DNA from: Gammaproteobacteria bacterium
GTDB lineage: Bacteria; Pseudomonadota; Gammaproteobacteria; Steroidobacterales; Steroidobacteraceae
DNA length: 64,000 nucleotides
NCBI GenBank assembly: GCA_025358295.1
Contig: JANYJY010000022.1
Span: 102,820-166,819 of the forward strand
Direction of reading: 5' to 3'
Of this stretch, positions 17,427 to 25,605 are shown in pieces. The position numbers were made by a program, and so were the translations under genes. How positions within the stretch are numbered: position 1 is the stretch's first letter; the number at the start of each line of letters is the position of its first letter. The notes beneath the pieces are model-generated. The model had not been told where the DNA came from. It did not search any database and saw only the letters and a program-made list of their open reading frames with translations.

Positions 17427-18887
17427 TTAAGCCACCGGACGCTCGGATCTGCGCAAATCAAGCCAATCGAGTTTTGGATTGTTGGCGAAATAACGCACCA
17501 AGATACGGTACACGTCCGCGTCGAACTCGATCCGCGAACTCTGCGCATCGAACGCGGCGAGTTCCTCCTCAGTTCGCGCCGTGCCAAGGTAGGCCCAGTG
17601 ATCGACCACATGCAGGTCGGTGCGCATCAAGGCCTCCGGCAGGCCGCCCCGCACCTCGCGCTCGCGCAAGGCAATGCGTCCGGGAAACGGCCATGCCTTC
17701 AGTTTCAACGACGACAGTGCGAGCACCAGGCGCATGTTGTGCAGCATGAGCGGCTCCTTGCCGATGCAGGCGCCCTTGCACTTTTCGACTTGATACGCGA
17801 GGCAAGAACCCGCGCCGTCCTCCAGCCCCAAGACTTTGAGGCACAGTTGCTTGGCGTTCGCAATGTCGCCGAGCGCCTTGCGGGCGTCCTTGTCGGAGTG
17901 AAACATGCCGTAGCATTGATTCAAATCGGAGAATTCCACCTCATCGACGGCCACAGCCGCGACAACGTTGCTTCGGCCCGGCGGGGCCCGCGAAGTGCCG
18001 GCACGCAAGGTGTGAGGGCGGGCATTGATCTTGCCGCGCCGGTTATAGAGCGGCTTGCGAGTTTTGATCCACTCGGACTCCTTGAGCATCGCCCCCAATT
18101 CACCGGGGGTTTGCACCCAGTCGATGCGACGCACCTGATCGGCCAATCGGCGATCCTTGGATCGCACGCTGCCGTCGGCAAAATGGCTGCACACGCCGGT
18201 GCGCAGCGACCTGCACCGGCCGACATAGAGCAAGGCATCGTTTTCGCCGAAGAACCGATACACGCCGTAACCCTCGGGCAAGTCATCGGCCAATCCCGGA
18301 GGCAGGTGAGCCGGGAGCTTATGTTCGCCCAAGGCAGCCTGCACCGCGGCGAGAAGGCGCGGTTCGGCCACTTCGCGACGCAGCTTGAACCACAAGTCAT
18401 GCAGTACTTTGGCGTCCCCCAAGGCGCGATGTCGCGCGCTGCAGCTCAGCCCATTGCGCTCCATGACCGCATCGAGATTGTGCTTCACATGCTCGGGAAA
18501 CAGACGCCGCGAGAGCTTGACCGTGCACAGGACCCGCGCGGAGAAACCAATATCCGCCTTGAGAAACTCACTGCGCAAAAACGAGTAATCGAAGCGCGCG
18601 TTGTGCGCCACGAACACCGCTCCATGTAGCTTCTGTCGTACCGTTGCGGCGATCTCGGCAAAGCGCGGCGCAGCGGCGACCATGTCATTGCTGATTCCGG
18701 TGAACGCCTCGATATAGGGGGGAATGAGGCACTCGGGATTGACCAGCGAGCTCCATTCTTCGATCAGTTCGCCGGCGCTGACTCGGACGATGCCCACCTC
18801 GGTGATGCGGTCGATCTCCGCGCGCGCGCCCGTCGTCTCCAAATCGACGAATACCAGATCCTCGGGAAGCGCCTCAGCCGCGCCCAT
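17427..18887 (-). CDS. DEDDh exonuclease fused to a GIY-YIG nuclease domain
   Basis: A 486-residue protein. Residues about 8-175 form a DnaQ-like 3'-5' exonuclease (FVDLETTG, HNARFDYSFL, HRALGDA as ExoI, II and III). A GIY-YIG endonuclease domain follows (EGYGVYRFFG, LLYVGRCRSL) and then a UvrC/Cho-like cysteine-containing region (CLKVLGLEDG, CLAYQVEKCKGAC). Such fusions are annotated as DNA polymerase III epsilon or Cho-like excision nucleases and are thought to act in DNA repair. The ATG at 18887 gives a 14-bp overlap with the end of aguB; a frame 30 codons longer reads through aguB sequence and was rejected. No SOS box was recognised. Confidence 0.85.
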   Translation of the reverse strand: MGAAEALPEDLVFVDLETTGARAEIDRITEVGIVRVSAGELIEEWSSLVNPECLIPPYIEAFTGISNDMVAAAPRFAEIAATVRQKLHGAVFVAHNARFDYSFLRSEFLKADIGFSARVLCTVKLSRRLFPEHVKHNLDAVMERNGLSCSARHRALGDAKVLHDLWFKLRREVAEPRLLAAVQAALGEHKLPAHLPPGLADDLPEGYGVYRFFGENDALLYVGRCRSLRTGVCSHFADGSVRSKDRRLADQVRRIDWVQTPGELGAMLKESEWIKTRKPLYNRRGKINARPHTLRAGTSRAPPGRSNVVAAVAVDEVEFSDLNQCYGMFHSDKDARKALGDIANAKQLCLKVLGLEDGAGSCLAYQVEKCKGACIGKEPLMLHNMRLVLALSSLKLKAWPFPGRIALREREVRGGLPEALMRTDLHVVDHWAYLGTARTEEELAAFDAQSSRIEFDADVYRILVRYFANNPKLDWLDLRRSERPVA

Positions 18888-19743
18888 CGAGGGACAACAG
18901 GGGGTAGTACAAATCCGGCCGCCGATCGCGGAACACGCCCCATGAGTGTCGATAGCGACGCACCGCATCCAAGTCAAAGGACGCCGTCAGCACCGTTTCA
19001 CTCACGCGATCCGCTTCGGCGACCTTTTCACCGGTCGGCGAGGCAATGAACGACGAGCCGTAGAACGTCATGCTGTATTTCTCGCCCTTCTCGGTGCCGA
19101 TGCGATTCGACGCCACCACCGGCATGATGTTGGCCGCGGCATGGCCCTGCATGGTCCGCTGCCAGTGTCCGCTCGAATCAATGCTGGGATCCTGTGGCTC
19201 CGAGCCGATCGCCGTCGGATACAGCAGCATATCTGCGCCCATCAACGCCATGGAGCGCGCGGCTTCCGGAAACCACTGATCCCAGCAGATCGCGACGCCG
19301 AGCTTCGCATATCGAGTATCGAACACCTTGAAACCGGTATCGCCCGGCGAGAAATAGAATTTTTCGTGGTAACCGGAGCCCTCGGGAATATGCGACTTGC
19401 GGTAACTGCCGAGCACCGTACCGTCGGCATCGATGACGGCCACGGAATTGTAGAACGCGTTGTTGGCGCGCTCGAAAACGCTGATCGGCAGCACGACGCC
19501 GAGTTCGCGGGCCACGCCGCGAAAATGTTCAACGGCCGGATGACCCTCCATGGGCCGGGCGAGTTCCAGATGCTGCGCGCAGTGATCCTTGCAGAAGTAC
19601 GGTGTCTCGAACAGCTCCTGGATCAGGATCACCTGGGCGCCAAGGCTCGCCGCTTCGCGAATCAATTTTTCGGCGCGCGCGATATTCGCGTCGCGATCCC
19701 AACTACAGGCCATTTGAGTGGCCGCTACCGTTACTGTGCTCAT
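18874..19743 (-). CDS. aguB: N-carbamoylputrescine amidohydrolase
   Basis: A 289-residue nitrilase-superfamily amidohydrolase with the Glu-Lys-Cys triad at Glu43 (ILIQELFETPYFC), Lys116 (YRKSHIPEG) and Cys153 (AICWDQWFPEA). The FETPYFCK and IPEGSGYHEKFYFSPGDTGF stretches are typical of AguB, which converts N-carbamoylputrescine to putrescine, CO2 and ammonia in the arginine-agmatine route. The partner agmatine deiminase gene aguA is not in the window. Its position next to the polyamine-linked regulator and transaminase supports the call. Confidence 0.92.
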   Translation of the reverse strand: MSTVTVAATQMACSWDRDANIARAEKLIREAASLGAQVILIQELFETPYFCKDHCAQHLELARPMEGHPAVEHFRGVARELGVVLPISVFERANNAFYNSVAVIDADGTVLGSYRKSHIPEGSGYHEKFYFSPGDTGFKVFDTRYAKLGVAICWDQWFPEAARSMALMGADMLLYPTAIGSEPQDPSIDSSGHWQRTMQGHAAANIMPVVASNRIGTEKGEKYSMTFYGSSFIASPTGEKVAEADRVSETVLTASFDLDAVRRYRHSWGVFRDRRPDLYYPLLSLDGRG

Positions 19744-19808
19744 GGGGTGCCTATGCTACCTGAAGGCCCGCGAAATGCGGTCACAGGCCGCCGATTAAAA
19801 CCGGCTGA

Positions 19809-20357
19809 TTAAAACGTCGGCGGCGAACTGGCGCTGACGATCTCACATTCCTCGCGCCCAAGATTGCGGAAGCGATGCGGCAAGGTGCTCTTGAAGTAAT
19901 ACGCGTCGCCGGGACCGAGGATGCGCGATTCGCCGCCGACGGTGAGTTCGATTTTCCCTCTGACGATCACGCCGCCCTCCTCGCCTGCATGCGTGAGCAT
20001 CTCCTCCCCGGTATCCGCGTTCGGGGCGTACCGCTCGTGCAGGATGGACATGCTGCGCTTCGCCAGATGACTGCCGACCAGACGCAGCTCGACGCTTCCG
20101 GTACCGATATCGCTCAGCTCTTCCCGCGGAAAGAACACCTGCGGCTTGCCGCCGACATCCAGCGTGAAGAAGTCGGCCAGCGCCATGGGAATCCCGTCGA
20201 GCACCTTTTTCAGCGAGCTGACCGACGGACTCACCCGATTCTGTTCGATCAAGGAAATCAAACCGTTGGTCACGCCGGCGCGCTTCGCCAGCTCGCGCTG
20301 CGACAAGCCGTACATTTGTCGTACGGCTTTCAAATGAGTTCCCACGTCCACGCTCAT
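19809..20357 (-). CDS. XRE-cupin transcriptional regulator (PuuR-like)
   Basis: A 182-residue regulator with an N-terminal helix-turn-helix (GLSQRELAKRAGVTNGLISLIEQNRVSPSV, about 15-45) and a C-terminal cupin domain (about 105-180, ending GPGDAYYFKSTLPHRFRNLG). This is the architecture of PuuR, which represses puu genes and senses putrescine. The ATG at 20357 directly abuts a perfect 18-bp palindrome, implying autoregulation. The divergent gene is an omega-amino-acid transaminase and aguB lies 65 bp downstream. It is therefore a plausible polyamine-responsive regulator, but binding to the puu/pot promoters is inferred. Alternative members of the family regulate other amino-acid catabolic genes. 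Confidence 0.82.
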   Translation of the reverse strand: MSVDVGTHLKAVRQMYGLSQRELAKRAGVTNGLISLIEQNRVSPSVSSLKKVLDGIPMALADFFTLDVGGKPQVFFPREELSDIGTGSVELRLVGSHLAKRSMSILHERYAPNADTGEEMLTHAGEEGGVIVRGKIELTVGGESRILGPGDAYYFKSTLPHRFRNLGREECEIVSASSPPTF

Positions 20358-20359
20358 AA

Positions 20360-20377
20360 TGTCTATTATAATAGACA
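20360..20377. promoter_or_regulatory. Perfect 18-bp palindrome in the regulator/transaminase divergent region
   Basis: TGTCTATTATAATAGACA is fully self-complementary. It lies 3 bp upstream of the XRE-cupin regulator start and 94 bp upstream of the divergent transaminase ATG. The size, symmetry and position suit a dimeric helix-turn-helix repressor controlling both genes. Only one copy was seen in the window. Confidence 0.65.
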
Positions 20378-20470
20378 GTTCTGGTGCCAATTTGGCCAAA
20401 ATTGAGGTCAGTGTCGAATTTCCTTATCATCCAGGCTCTTGGATGGCAAAAAACCGTAGAGGATCCTGCA

Positions 20471-21808
20471 ATGAACGCCCAGCTCACCCCCGCTCCCGCA
20501 AACGCCGACCTCGACGCATTTTGGATGCCGTTCACCGCCAATCGGCAATTCAAGTCCAATCCACGCATGCTGGCGCGCGCGGAAGGCATGTATTACTGGA
20601 CCACCGACGGTCGCGAGATCCTCGATGCGGTTGCGGGTCTTTGGTGCGTGAACGCCGGTCACGGACGGCGCGAAATCACCGAGGCGGTGACCAAGCAACT
20701 GAGCACCATGGAATACGCCCCGGCCTTCCAAATGGGCCATCCCATCGCCTTCGAACTCGCCAATCGGCTGGCCAAAATCGCGCCTCCCGGCCTGGATCGA
20801 ATTTTCTTCACCAACTCCGGGTCGGAGGCGGTCGACACGGCGTTGAAAATCGCCATTGCCTATCACCGCGCACGCGGCAACGGTCAGCGCACCCGCTTCA
20901 TCGGCCGCGAAAAGGGTTATCACGGCGTTGGTTTCGGCGGCATGTCGGTGGGCGGAATTGTCAACAACCGCAAATTCTTCGGGCCTTCGATGCTCCCCGG
21001 CGTTGATCATCTGCCGCACACTTTATCCATCGAGCACAATGCGTTCTCGCGCGGGCTACCGCAGTGGGGCGCCCATTTGGCCAATGAATTGGAGCGTTTG
21101 ATCGCTCTGCATGACGCGTCGACCATTGCCGCAGTCATCGTCGAACCCATCGCAGGATCGGCAGGCGTGATCCTGCCGCCGATCGGCTACCTGAAGCGGC
21201 TGCGAGAGATCTGCGACAAAAACGACATTCTGTTGATTTTCGACGAAGTGATCACGGGTTTCGGCCGCATCGGCAAGCCGTTCGCAAGCCTCGCTTTCGA
21301 CGTAACTCCCGACCTGATGACCACCGCCAAGGGCCTGACCAATGGCGCCATCCCCATGGGCGCCGTATTTGCCCATCGCAAAATCTACGACACCTTCATG
21401 CAGGGACCGGAAAACGCCATTGAGCTTTTTCATGGTTACACCTACTCAGCGCACCCGGTTGCCTGCGCTGCGGCGTTGGCAACGCAGGATGCGTATGCCA
21501 AGGACGGTCTGCTGACTCGCGCCGCATCGCTGGCCGCCGAATGGGAAAATGCAGTGCATTCCCTGCGGGGACTGCCGCACGTCATCGACGTGCGTAACTA
21601 TGGCCTGATCGGTGCGGTGGAACTCGAATCGCGGGCGGGAAAACCTGCAACACGTGGCTTTGAGGTATTTCTAAAATGCTTCGAGCGCGGCGTGATGGTG
21701 CGTCAAACGGGCGACACCATCGCCATGTCGCCGCCGTTGATCATCGAATCCAAGCAGATCGCGCGCATCGTCGAGACCTTGGGCGCCGTCATTCGCGAAA
21801 CGGCCTGA
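20471..21808 (+). CDS. bauA: Omega-amino acid:pyruvate aminotransferase (class III)
   Basis: A 445-residue class III PLP enzyme. The Schiff-base lysine is Lys287 (MTTAKGLTNGA), Asp258 is in IFDEVITGFGR, and the phosphate-binding segment is TNSGSEAVDTALK. The opening LDAFWMPFTANRQFK and the RARGNGQRTRFIGREKGYHGV block are characteristic of beta-alanine/omega-amino acid:pyruvate transaminases such as Pseudomonas BauA. It may take beta-alanine from spermidine breakdown, or GABA or putrescine, to pyruvate. The ATG at 20471 has AGAGGAT at a good distance; an upstream frame would cross the operator region. It is divergent from the XRE-cupin regulator. The gene symbol is by resemblance and the substrate is inferred. 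Confidence 0.82.
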   Translation: MNAQLTPAPANADLDAFWMPFTANRQFKSNPRMLARAEGMYYWTTDGREILDAVAGLWCVNAGHGRREITEAVTKQLSTMEYAPAFQMGHPIAFELANRLAKIAPPGLDRIFFTNSGSEAVDTALKIAIAYHRARGNGQRTRFIGREKGYHGVGFGGMSVGGIVNNRKFFGPSMLPGVDHLPHTLSIEHNAFSRGLPQWGAHLANELERLIALHDASTIAAVIVEPIAGSAGVILPPIGYLKRLREICDKNDILLIFDEVITGFGRIGKPFASLAFDVTPDLMTTAKGLTNGAIPMGAVFAHRKIYDTFMQGPENAIELFHGYTYSAHPVACAAALATQDAYAKDGLLTRAASLAAEWENAVHSLRGLPHVIDVRNYGLIGAVELESRAGKPATRGFEVFLKCFERGVMVRQTGDTIAMSPPLIIESKQIARIVETLGAVIRETA

Positions 21809-21827
21809 ACCGAAGTCGATAGGCGGC

Positions 21828-21845
21828 CGGGCCCGATTGGGCCCG
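21828..21845. terminator. Hairpin between convergent genes
   Basis: CGGGCCC-GATT-GGGCCCG forms a 7-bp GC stem with a 4-nt loop exactly between the transaminase stop and the convergent cupin gene stop. There is no strong T-run; a bidirectional terminator is likely. Confidence 0.55.
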
Positions 21846-22208
21846 TCAGCCCTTAGGCTCGAAGATCGAATACCACTTCTTGCAGGGTTCGACGACCTCC
21901 CATATGCCCTCGAAACCCGCGGGCACGATGAAGGCATCGCCCGCGCGCAAATCATGCTTCTCACCGGAAACCGACTCCAAGCGCACGCGGCCTTCGATCA
22001 GCACGCAAAACTCGTGCTCGGTGTAGCGCACGCGCCATTTGCCGGCTGTGCTGCTCCATATGCCGCAAAAGAATTGCTGAGTCGGCTCGGCGTACTGATT
22101 GGACACGCGCGCCCGTGGAATGCCCGACAAGATATTCTCGGGCGACGGATTGGCGGACTCTCCCGTCTGCAGACGGTCGAGCACGACGATTTTTGGGTGC
22201 GCACTCAT
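21846..22208 (-). CDS. Small cupin-domain protein (DUF861/cupin_3)
   Basis: A 120-residue single-domain cupin. Residues about 48-115 form the beta-barrel (WRVRYTEHEFCVLIEGRVRLE, then LRAGDAFIVPAGFEGIWEV). It matches the cupin_3 group related to (S)-ureidoglycine aminohydrolase, but the usual metal ligands are only partly present (E/H in TEHEF), so enzymatic activity is uncertain. It converges with the transaminase gene and may be functionally linked to amino-acid metabolism; no direct evidence shows this. Confidence 0.7.
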   Translation of the reverse strand: MSAHPKIVVLDRLQTGESANPSPENILSGIPRARVSNQYAEPTQQFFCGIWSSTAGKWRVRYTEHEFCVLIEGRVRLESVSGEKHDLRAGDAFIVPAGFEGIWEVVEPCKKWYSIFEPKG

Positions 22209-22250
22209 GCCCTATCCTAGGCTCCGCCTGCCCGAGGAAACAAGTACTGT

Positions 22251-22280
22251 GCGGCCCGAAGCTTAAGGGCTCCGGGCCGC
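22251..22280 (-). terminator. Hairpin downstream of the OmpA-like gene
   Basis: On the minus strand a 12-bp stem with one mismatch (GCGGCCCGGAGC / GCTTCGGGCCGC) surrounds a 6-nt loop, 26 bp after the OmpA-like stop. Only scattered T residues follow, so termination strength is uncertain. Confidence 0.5.
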
Positions 22281-22305
22281 AACAGCCCTCCAGGGCCTCA
22301 TCGAA

Positions 22306-23112
22306 TCACTCTTTCTCGCTCACCTGCGCGACCGCGGCTCCTCCCTGTGCCTGCAGAGTCAAGCGAACTCGACGCTCGAGCGCATAGCCGTCGGCATCCG
22401 CGGCGACGCTCTGACTCTTGCCGTAGGCGTTGACCTCCAGCACATCTTCCCCAATGCCGGCCGCCATGAACAAGTCGCGGACCGCATTGGCGCGGGCCTC
22501 CGACAGCTTCTGATTGCCGTCCACCGTCCCGCGCGGATCGGCATACCCGTCCACCCGGACTTTGAGGGCCGGAGACTTGGCCACCGCCTGCGCCAGCACC
22601 TGGATCTGGTGTGCGATCTCCGGGGTGATCTCCGCGCTGCCCGTGCGGAACAGCACATCGCCTTCCAGACCGTCGAGCAGCTCGCTGCCATCCGGCTTGT
22701 TGTTTTGCGCCGTCTCGACTTTGTGGGTGAGATCATCGAGTCGTGCGCTCAAGTTGCGATTGGTTTCCGTCAGCGCGTTCTTGTCGTTCAGCAGCGCGGA
22801 TTTTTCCGCTTGCAGTGCGGTTTTATCGGACTGCAGCGCGGCAGCGCTCGCCTCTGCCTTGCCGGCATCCGATGCGCGATGTACGCGGTTACCGAGCCAG
22901 GTACCGAGTCCTGCCCCCACGACGGCGCCTAGCGGCCCCGCCGCGAACGCGCCGATCACACTTCCCGTTACAAATCCGATCGGTTCCTGCTGTGTCGCCG
23001 GCTTGGGTGCGACCGGCAACGGTGCGACCGGCAACGGTGCGGCCGCCAAGGCCAGCGCGCTGATACTCAACAGCCCTATCGTCCCTATGGCCCTGGAAAT
23101 TGCAGTGTTCAT
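22306..23112 (-). CDS. OmpA-family protein with glycine-zipper and coiled-coil
   Basis: A 268-residue cell-envelope protein. A signal sequence (1-24) is followed by a Pro/Val-rich tandem repeat (PLPVAPLPVAP, about 26-36), a glycine-zipper membrane segment (GSVIGAFAAGPLGAVVGAG, about 50-70) and a coiled-coil (about 80-140). A C-terminal OmpA peptidoglycan-binding domain follows (VRVDGYADPRGTVDGNQKLSEARANAVRDLF), with the Asp and Arg that bind diaminopimelate retained. It probably tethers a membrane component to the cell wall. The arrangement resembles the PdsO group of sortase-associated OmpA-like proteins, but no sortase gene is nearby. It is monocistronic with a hairpin downstream. Confidence 0.85.
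   Translation of the reverse strand: MNTAISRAIGTIGLLSISALALAAAPLPVAPLPVAPKPATQQEPIGFVTGSVIGAFAAGPLGAVVGAGLGTWLGNRVHRASDAGKAEASAAALQSDKTALQAEKSALLNDKNALTETNRNLSARLDDLTHKVETAQNNKPDGSELLDGLEGDVLFRTGSAEITPEIAHQIQVLAQAVAKSPALKVRVDGYADPRGTVDGNQKLSEARANAVRDLFMAAGIGEDVLEVNAYGKSQSVAADADGYALERRVRLTLQAQGGAAVAQVSEKE
23007..23036. repeat. Two tandem 15-bp units
   Basis: GTGCGACCGGCAACG occurs twice head-to-tail and a third, partial unit follows. It encodes the PLPVA repeat of the OmpA-like protein, so copy-number change would stay in frame. Confidence 0.7.
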
Positions 23113-23246
23113 AACAGCTCCTCGCTTCGTTTCGCCAAGAGGCGACGACCGTCACCTCATGGGAACCATTACGGTCCCGGAATCGGGCGCTGCCCTGTCC
23201 ACATAAGGGCAAAAAATGGCGATGCTGCGGCCAATTCGGCCGGGCG

Positions 23247-23957
23247 TTAGGTCTTCAGCGAGAAGGGTGTGAAATTTGTGTCCGTGTCGTAGTAATCCTC
23301 ATTCTCGGCCTTCTTCAGGAAGGCGACGACGCGATAGGTCAGCGGCGAGGCGAAGATTTCCCAACCGCTCTTGAGCGCATATTGGGTGAACATGAGCCCG
23401 ACGAGCTGCGATTCGGGCATCCGCCCGTAGAAGGCAACGAAATAGAAAATCACCGAATCCACCAATTCCCCGCACAACGTGGAACCCACGATACGCGTCC
23501 ACAGCCAGCGTCCCTGAGTCCAGATCTTCATCTTTGCCATCACATAGCTGTTCACGAAGGTTCCGCACCAAAATGCCATGATGGAGGCGACCACGATCCT
23601 GGGGGTGTTGCCGAAGACGGCTTCCACCGCGGATTGAGAGGAGCGCGATGCAGCCGACGGCGGCAGGTGCACCACCACGGCCGCCATGAGCGATGCGAAG
23701 GCAAGCGCACCAAACCCGGCCCATACGACTCTGCGATCCCGGCCGTAGCCGTACACTTCGGTCAAAATGTCGCCGAATATGTAGGAAATAGGGAAAAACA
23801 GCACGCCGGCGAGAAACGTCACCGTGCCGAATAGGGGCACCTCGATTGAGGTTTCTTTGGCCGGCCCGATCAGATTGGAACACAAGAGAACACAGACATA
23901 GGCCGCCATCACAAAATCGTAATAGCGGTATTGACGGGATGGGTGTGGCGTAGTCAT
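23247..23957 (-). CDS. yhhQ: Queuosine precursor transporter YhhQ
   Basis: A 236-residue integral membrane protein with six predicted helices (VUT/DUF165 family). Recognisable blocks are LFFPISYIFGDILTEVYGYGRDRRVVWAGF and STLCGELVDSVIFYFVAFYG. YhhQ brings preQ0/preQ1 across the inner membrane for queuosine modification of tRNA. The ATG at 23957 starts the conserved part; an upstream start adds ten residues without support. Motifs and length match E. coli YhhQ. No preQ1 riboswitch was recognised upstream. Confidence 0.87.
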   Translation of the reverse strand: MTTPHPSRQYRYYDFVMAAYVCVLLCSNLIGPAKETSIEVPLFGTVTFLAGVLFFPISYIFGDILTEVYGYGRDRRVVWAGFGALAFASLMAAVVVHLPPSAASRSSQSAVEAVFGNTPRIVVASIMAFWCGTFVNSYVMAKMKIWTQGRWLWTRIVGSTLCGELVDSVIFYFVAFYGRMPESQLVGLMFTQYALKSGWEIFASPLTYRVVAFLKKAENEDYYDTDTNFTPFSLKT

Positions 23958-24102
23958 GGTCCACCCAGTGTAGCTGGTGGCGCCCACGGATTCCGACGAT
24001 ATGTCACACCGGCCGACCCCGTCGCATTTTGGCGAAGAGCATCACATCAAGAAGGGTGCTTGTACGGTAGATATACACACTTAAACATCACGCAGCGGAT
24101 CT

Positions 24103-25605
24103 ATGGAGCACGGCAAACCCTACAGCGCGACGGACAGTCCGCTTGTCGATTACGATGCCGTCTGCCAGAAAGTCCGCGTCGCCGTGGAACCGGCGCGTGC
24201 TCATGCCGTGTCCCTGCACGACGAGCACGGCGAACTTCTCTGGCTCAGTGAGAGCTCCATGGGCCCGGACGAACACAACGCGGTCCGCGATGCCATTGAG
24301 GCCTTCTCCGCCGAAGGCGGACCCCCAGTATTCGTCCAGGACCTCGGCGACTCGCGCTGCGCCGTGCTGCTACGCGCGGTCAATGGTCGGCGCGCCATGG
24401 TCGGAGCCATCATGATGGTGATGGATGCTCGCGTTGTGAAGCAGGACGCACGCGGTGTGCTCAAGGTATTGACGCCGAAACTACAGCGCGCCCTCGGTGA
24501 CTTCGCGGAAATGCGTCCCCAGATCGAGGCCTCCCCCGCTGCCGCCCCGGCTCGCAACAACGCCGGAGGCGAACTCTCACTGGTCGACGACACGCCCGCG
24601 CGGGCAGCCTCCCCTGCAGCGGTTCAAGCGCCCAAACCTGCCACCCCCGCGCCGCGCATGAGCGGCGCCTCCGCACCGCGCATGGCTGGGACGCCCACGC
24701 CCCTCGCGCCACTATCCAAGCCCGTGATCGCCACGGGGGCCATGGTAAAACCTCCTGCCATGACCGCTTTGGGTGCACCTGGGGGTTTCACCGACAAGCG
24801 ACTTCAAGGCGGTGTAACGCCGGAAATCGATCGCTTGCACGCGGCACTGCGTCGCAGCCCCATCGCCTTGCACGTGCAAAGGTTGGTGCCGTTGACCAAG
24901 GGCAGCCAGCTCAAACGCTACGAGGTGCTGCTGCGTTCGAAATCCGAAACCGCGCCCAATGCGGCCCCGCAGGCCATGTTGAAGGCGGCCGTGGAAAACG
25001 GATTGGGCTCCATGATCGACCGCCGCGTGGTCACCGAACTCATCGGCTTTCTGGTTCGTCACCCGGAGACATGGAAATCCACGGCAGTGCTTTTTTCAGT
25101 CAATCTCACCACCACCGCACTGCACGACGAGCACTTCATCAAATTCGTCGGACTATGTTTGGTCAAGTCATCGCTCCCCAAGGGCATGATCGCTTTTGAA
25201 ATCGATACGGCGACGGCGGTCAAGCTCGCCGACAAAATGCCGGAACTCGCCGCCTCTCTGCATCGCCTGGGCTGCCCCTTGGTGCTCGACGACTTCGCGC
25301 TGAAGACCGAATGCTTCGATTTACTGCGCCTGCCCGGAGTGCACTACGTCAAGCTGGCTCCGGAAATCACGGCGAAAATGCGCACCGACAAATTGTCGCA
25401 GGCGGCCATTACGGCCGTCGTACAAATGGCTCGCGTGCTAGGCATGCACACTGTGGCCAAACGCACCGAATCCGCCGCGGAGCAGGAATGGCTCACCGCG
25501 CTCGGTGTCGACTTCATTCAGTCGAACTCCATGTCCCCGCCGGTTGCGATCGAGACTCTCGCCAAGACGACGAACCCGCCGAGGCTCCATACCCCGGCCC
25601 CCTAG
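24103..25605 (+). CDS. Divergent EAL-domain protein with N-terminal sensory-like domain
   Basis: A 500-residue soluble protein. Residues 15-140 look like a small alpha/beta sensory (GAF or roadblock-like) domain, 143-228 is an Ala/Pro-rich linker, and 240-490 is an EAL domain. Metal/catalytic positions are mostly kept: Glu274 (YEVLLR), Asn334 (FSVNL), Glu366 (FEID), Asp396-397 (LDDF), Lys417, Glu456 and Gln473. The surrounding signatures are altered: DDFG is DDFA, the K-x-D motif is KLA, loop 6 is replaced by LKTECFD, and AEGVE is AKRTE. It may be a weak c-di-GMP phosphodiesterase or a c-di-GMP/protein-binding receptor. It is divergent from yhhQ, and its stop codon overlaps that of the convergent RND outer-membrane gene. 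Confidence 0.8.
   Translation: MEHGKPYSATDSPLVDYDAVCQKVRVAVEPARAHAVSLHDEHGELLWLSESSMGPDEHNAVRDAIEAFSAEGGPPVFVQDLGDSRCAVLLRAVNGRRAMVGAIMMVMDARVVKQDARGVLKVLTPKLQRALGDFAEMRPQIEASPAAAPARNNAGGELSLVDDTPARAASPAAVQAPKPATPAPRMSGASAPRMAGTPTPLAPLSKPVIATGAMVKPPAMTALGAPGGFTDKRLQGGVTPEIDRLHAALRRSPIALHVQRLVPLTKGSQLKRYEVLLRSKSETAPNAAPQAMLKAAVENGLGSMIDRRVVTELIGFLVRHPETWKSTAVLFSVNLTTTALHDEHFIKFVGLCLVKSSLPKGMIAFEIDTATAVKLADKMPELAASLHRLGCPLVLDDFALKTECFDLLRLPGVHYVKLAPEITAKMRTDKLSQAAITAVVQMARVLGMHTVAKRTESAAEQEWLTALGVDFIQSNSMSPPVAIETLAKTTNPPRLHTPAP

Noticed and set aside
22981..23045. The tandem GTGCGACCGGCAACG block as a possible CRISPR or regulatory repeat
   Set aside because: The units are adjacent without spacers and lie in frame within the OmpA-like gene.
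23958..24102. Possible preQ1 riboswitch ahead of yhhQ
   Set aside because: The region was read for a preQ1-type hairpin plus A-rich tail and no convincing match was found.
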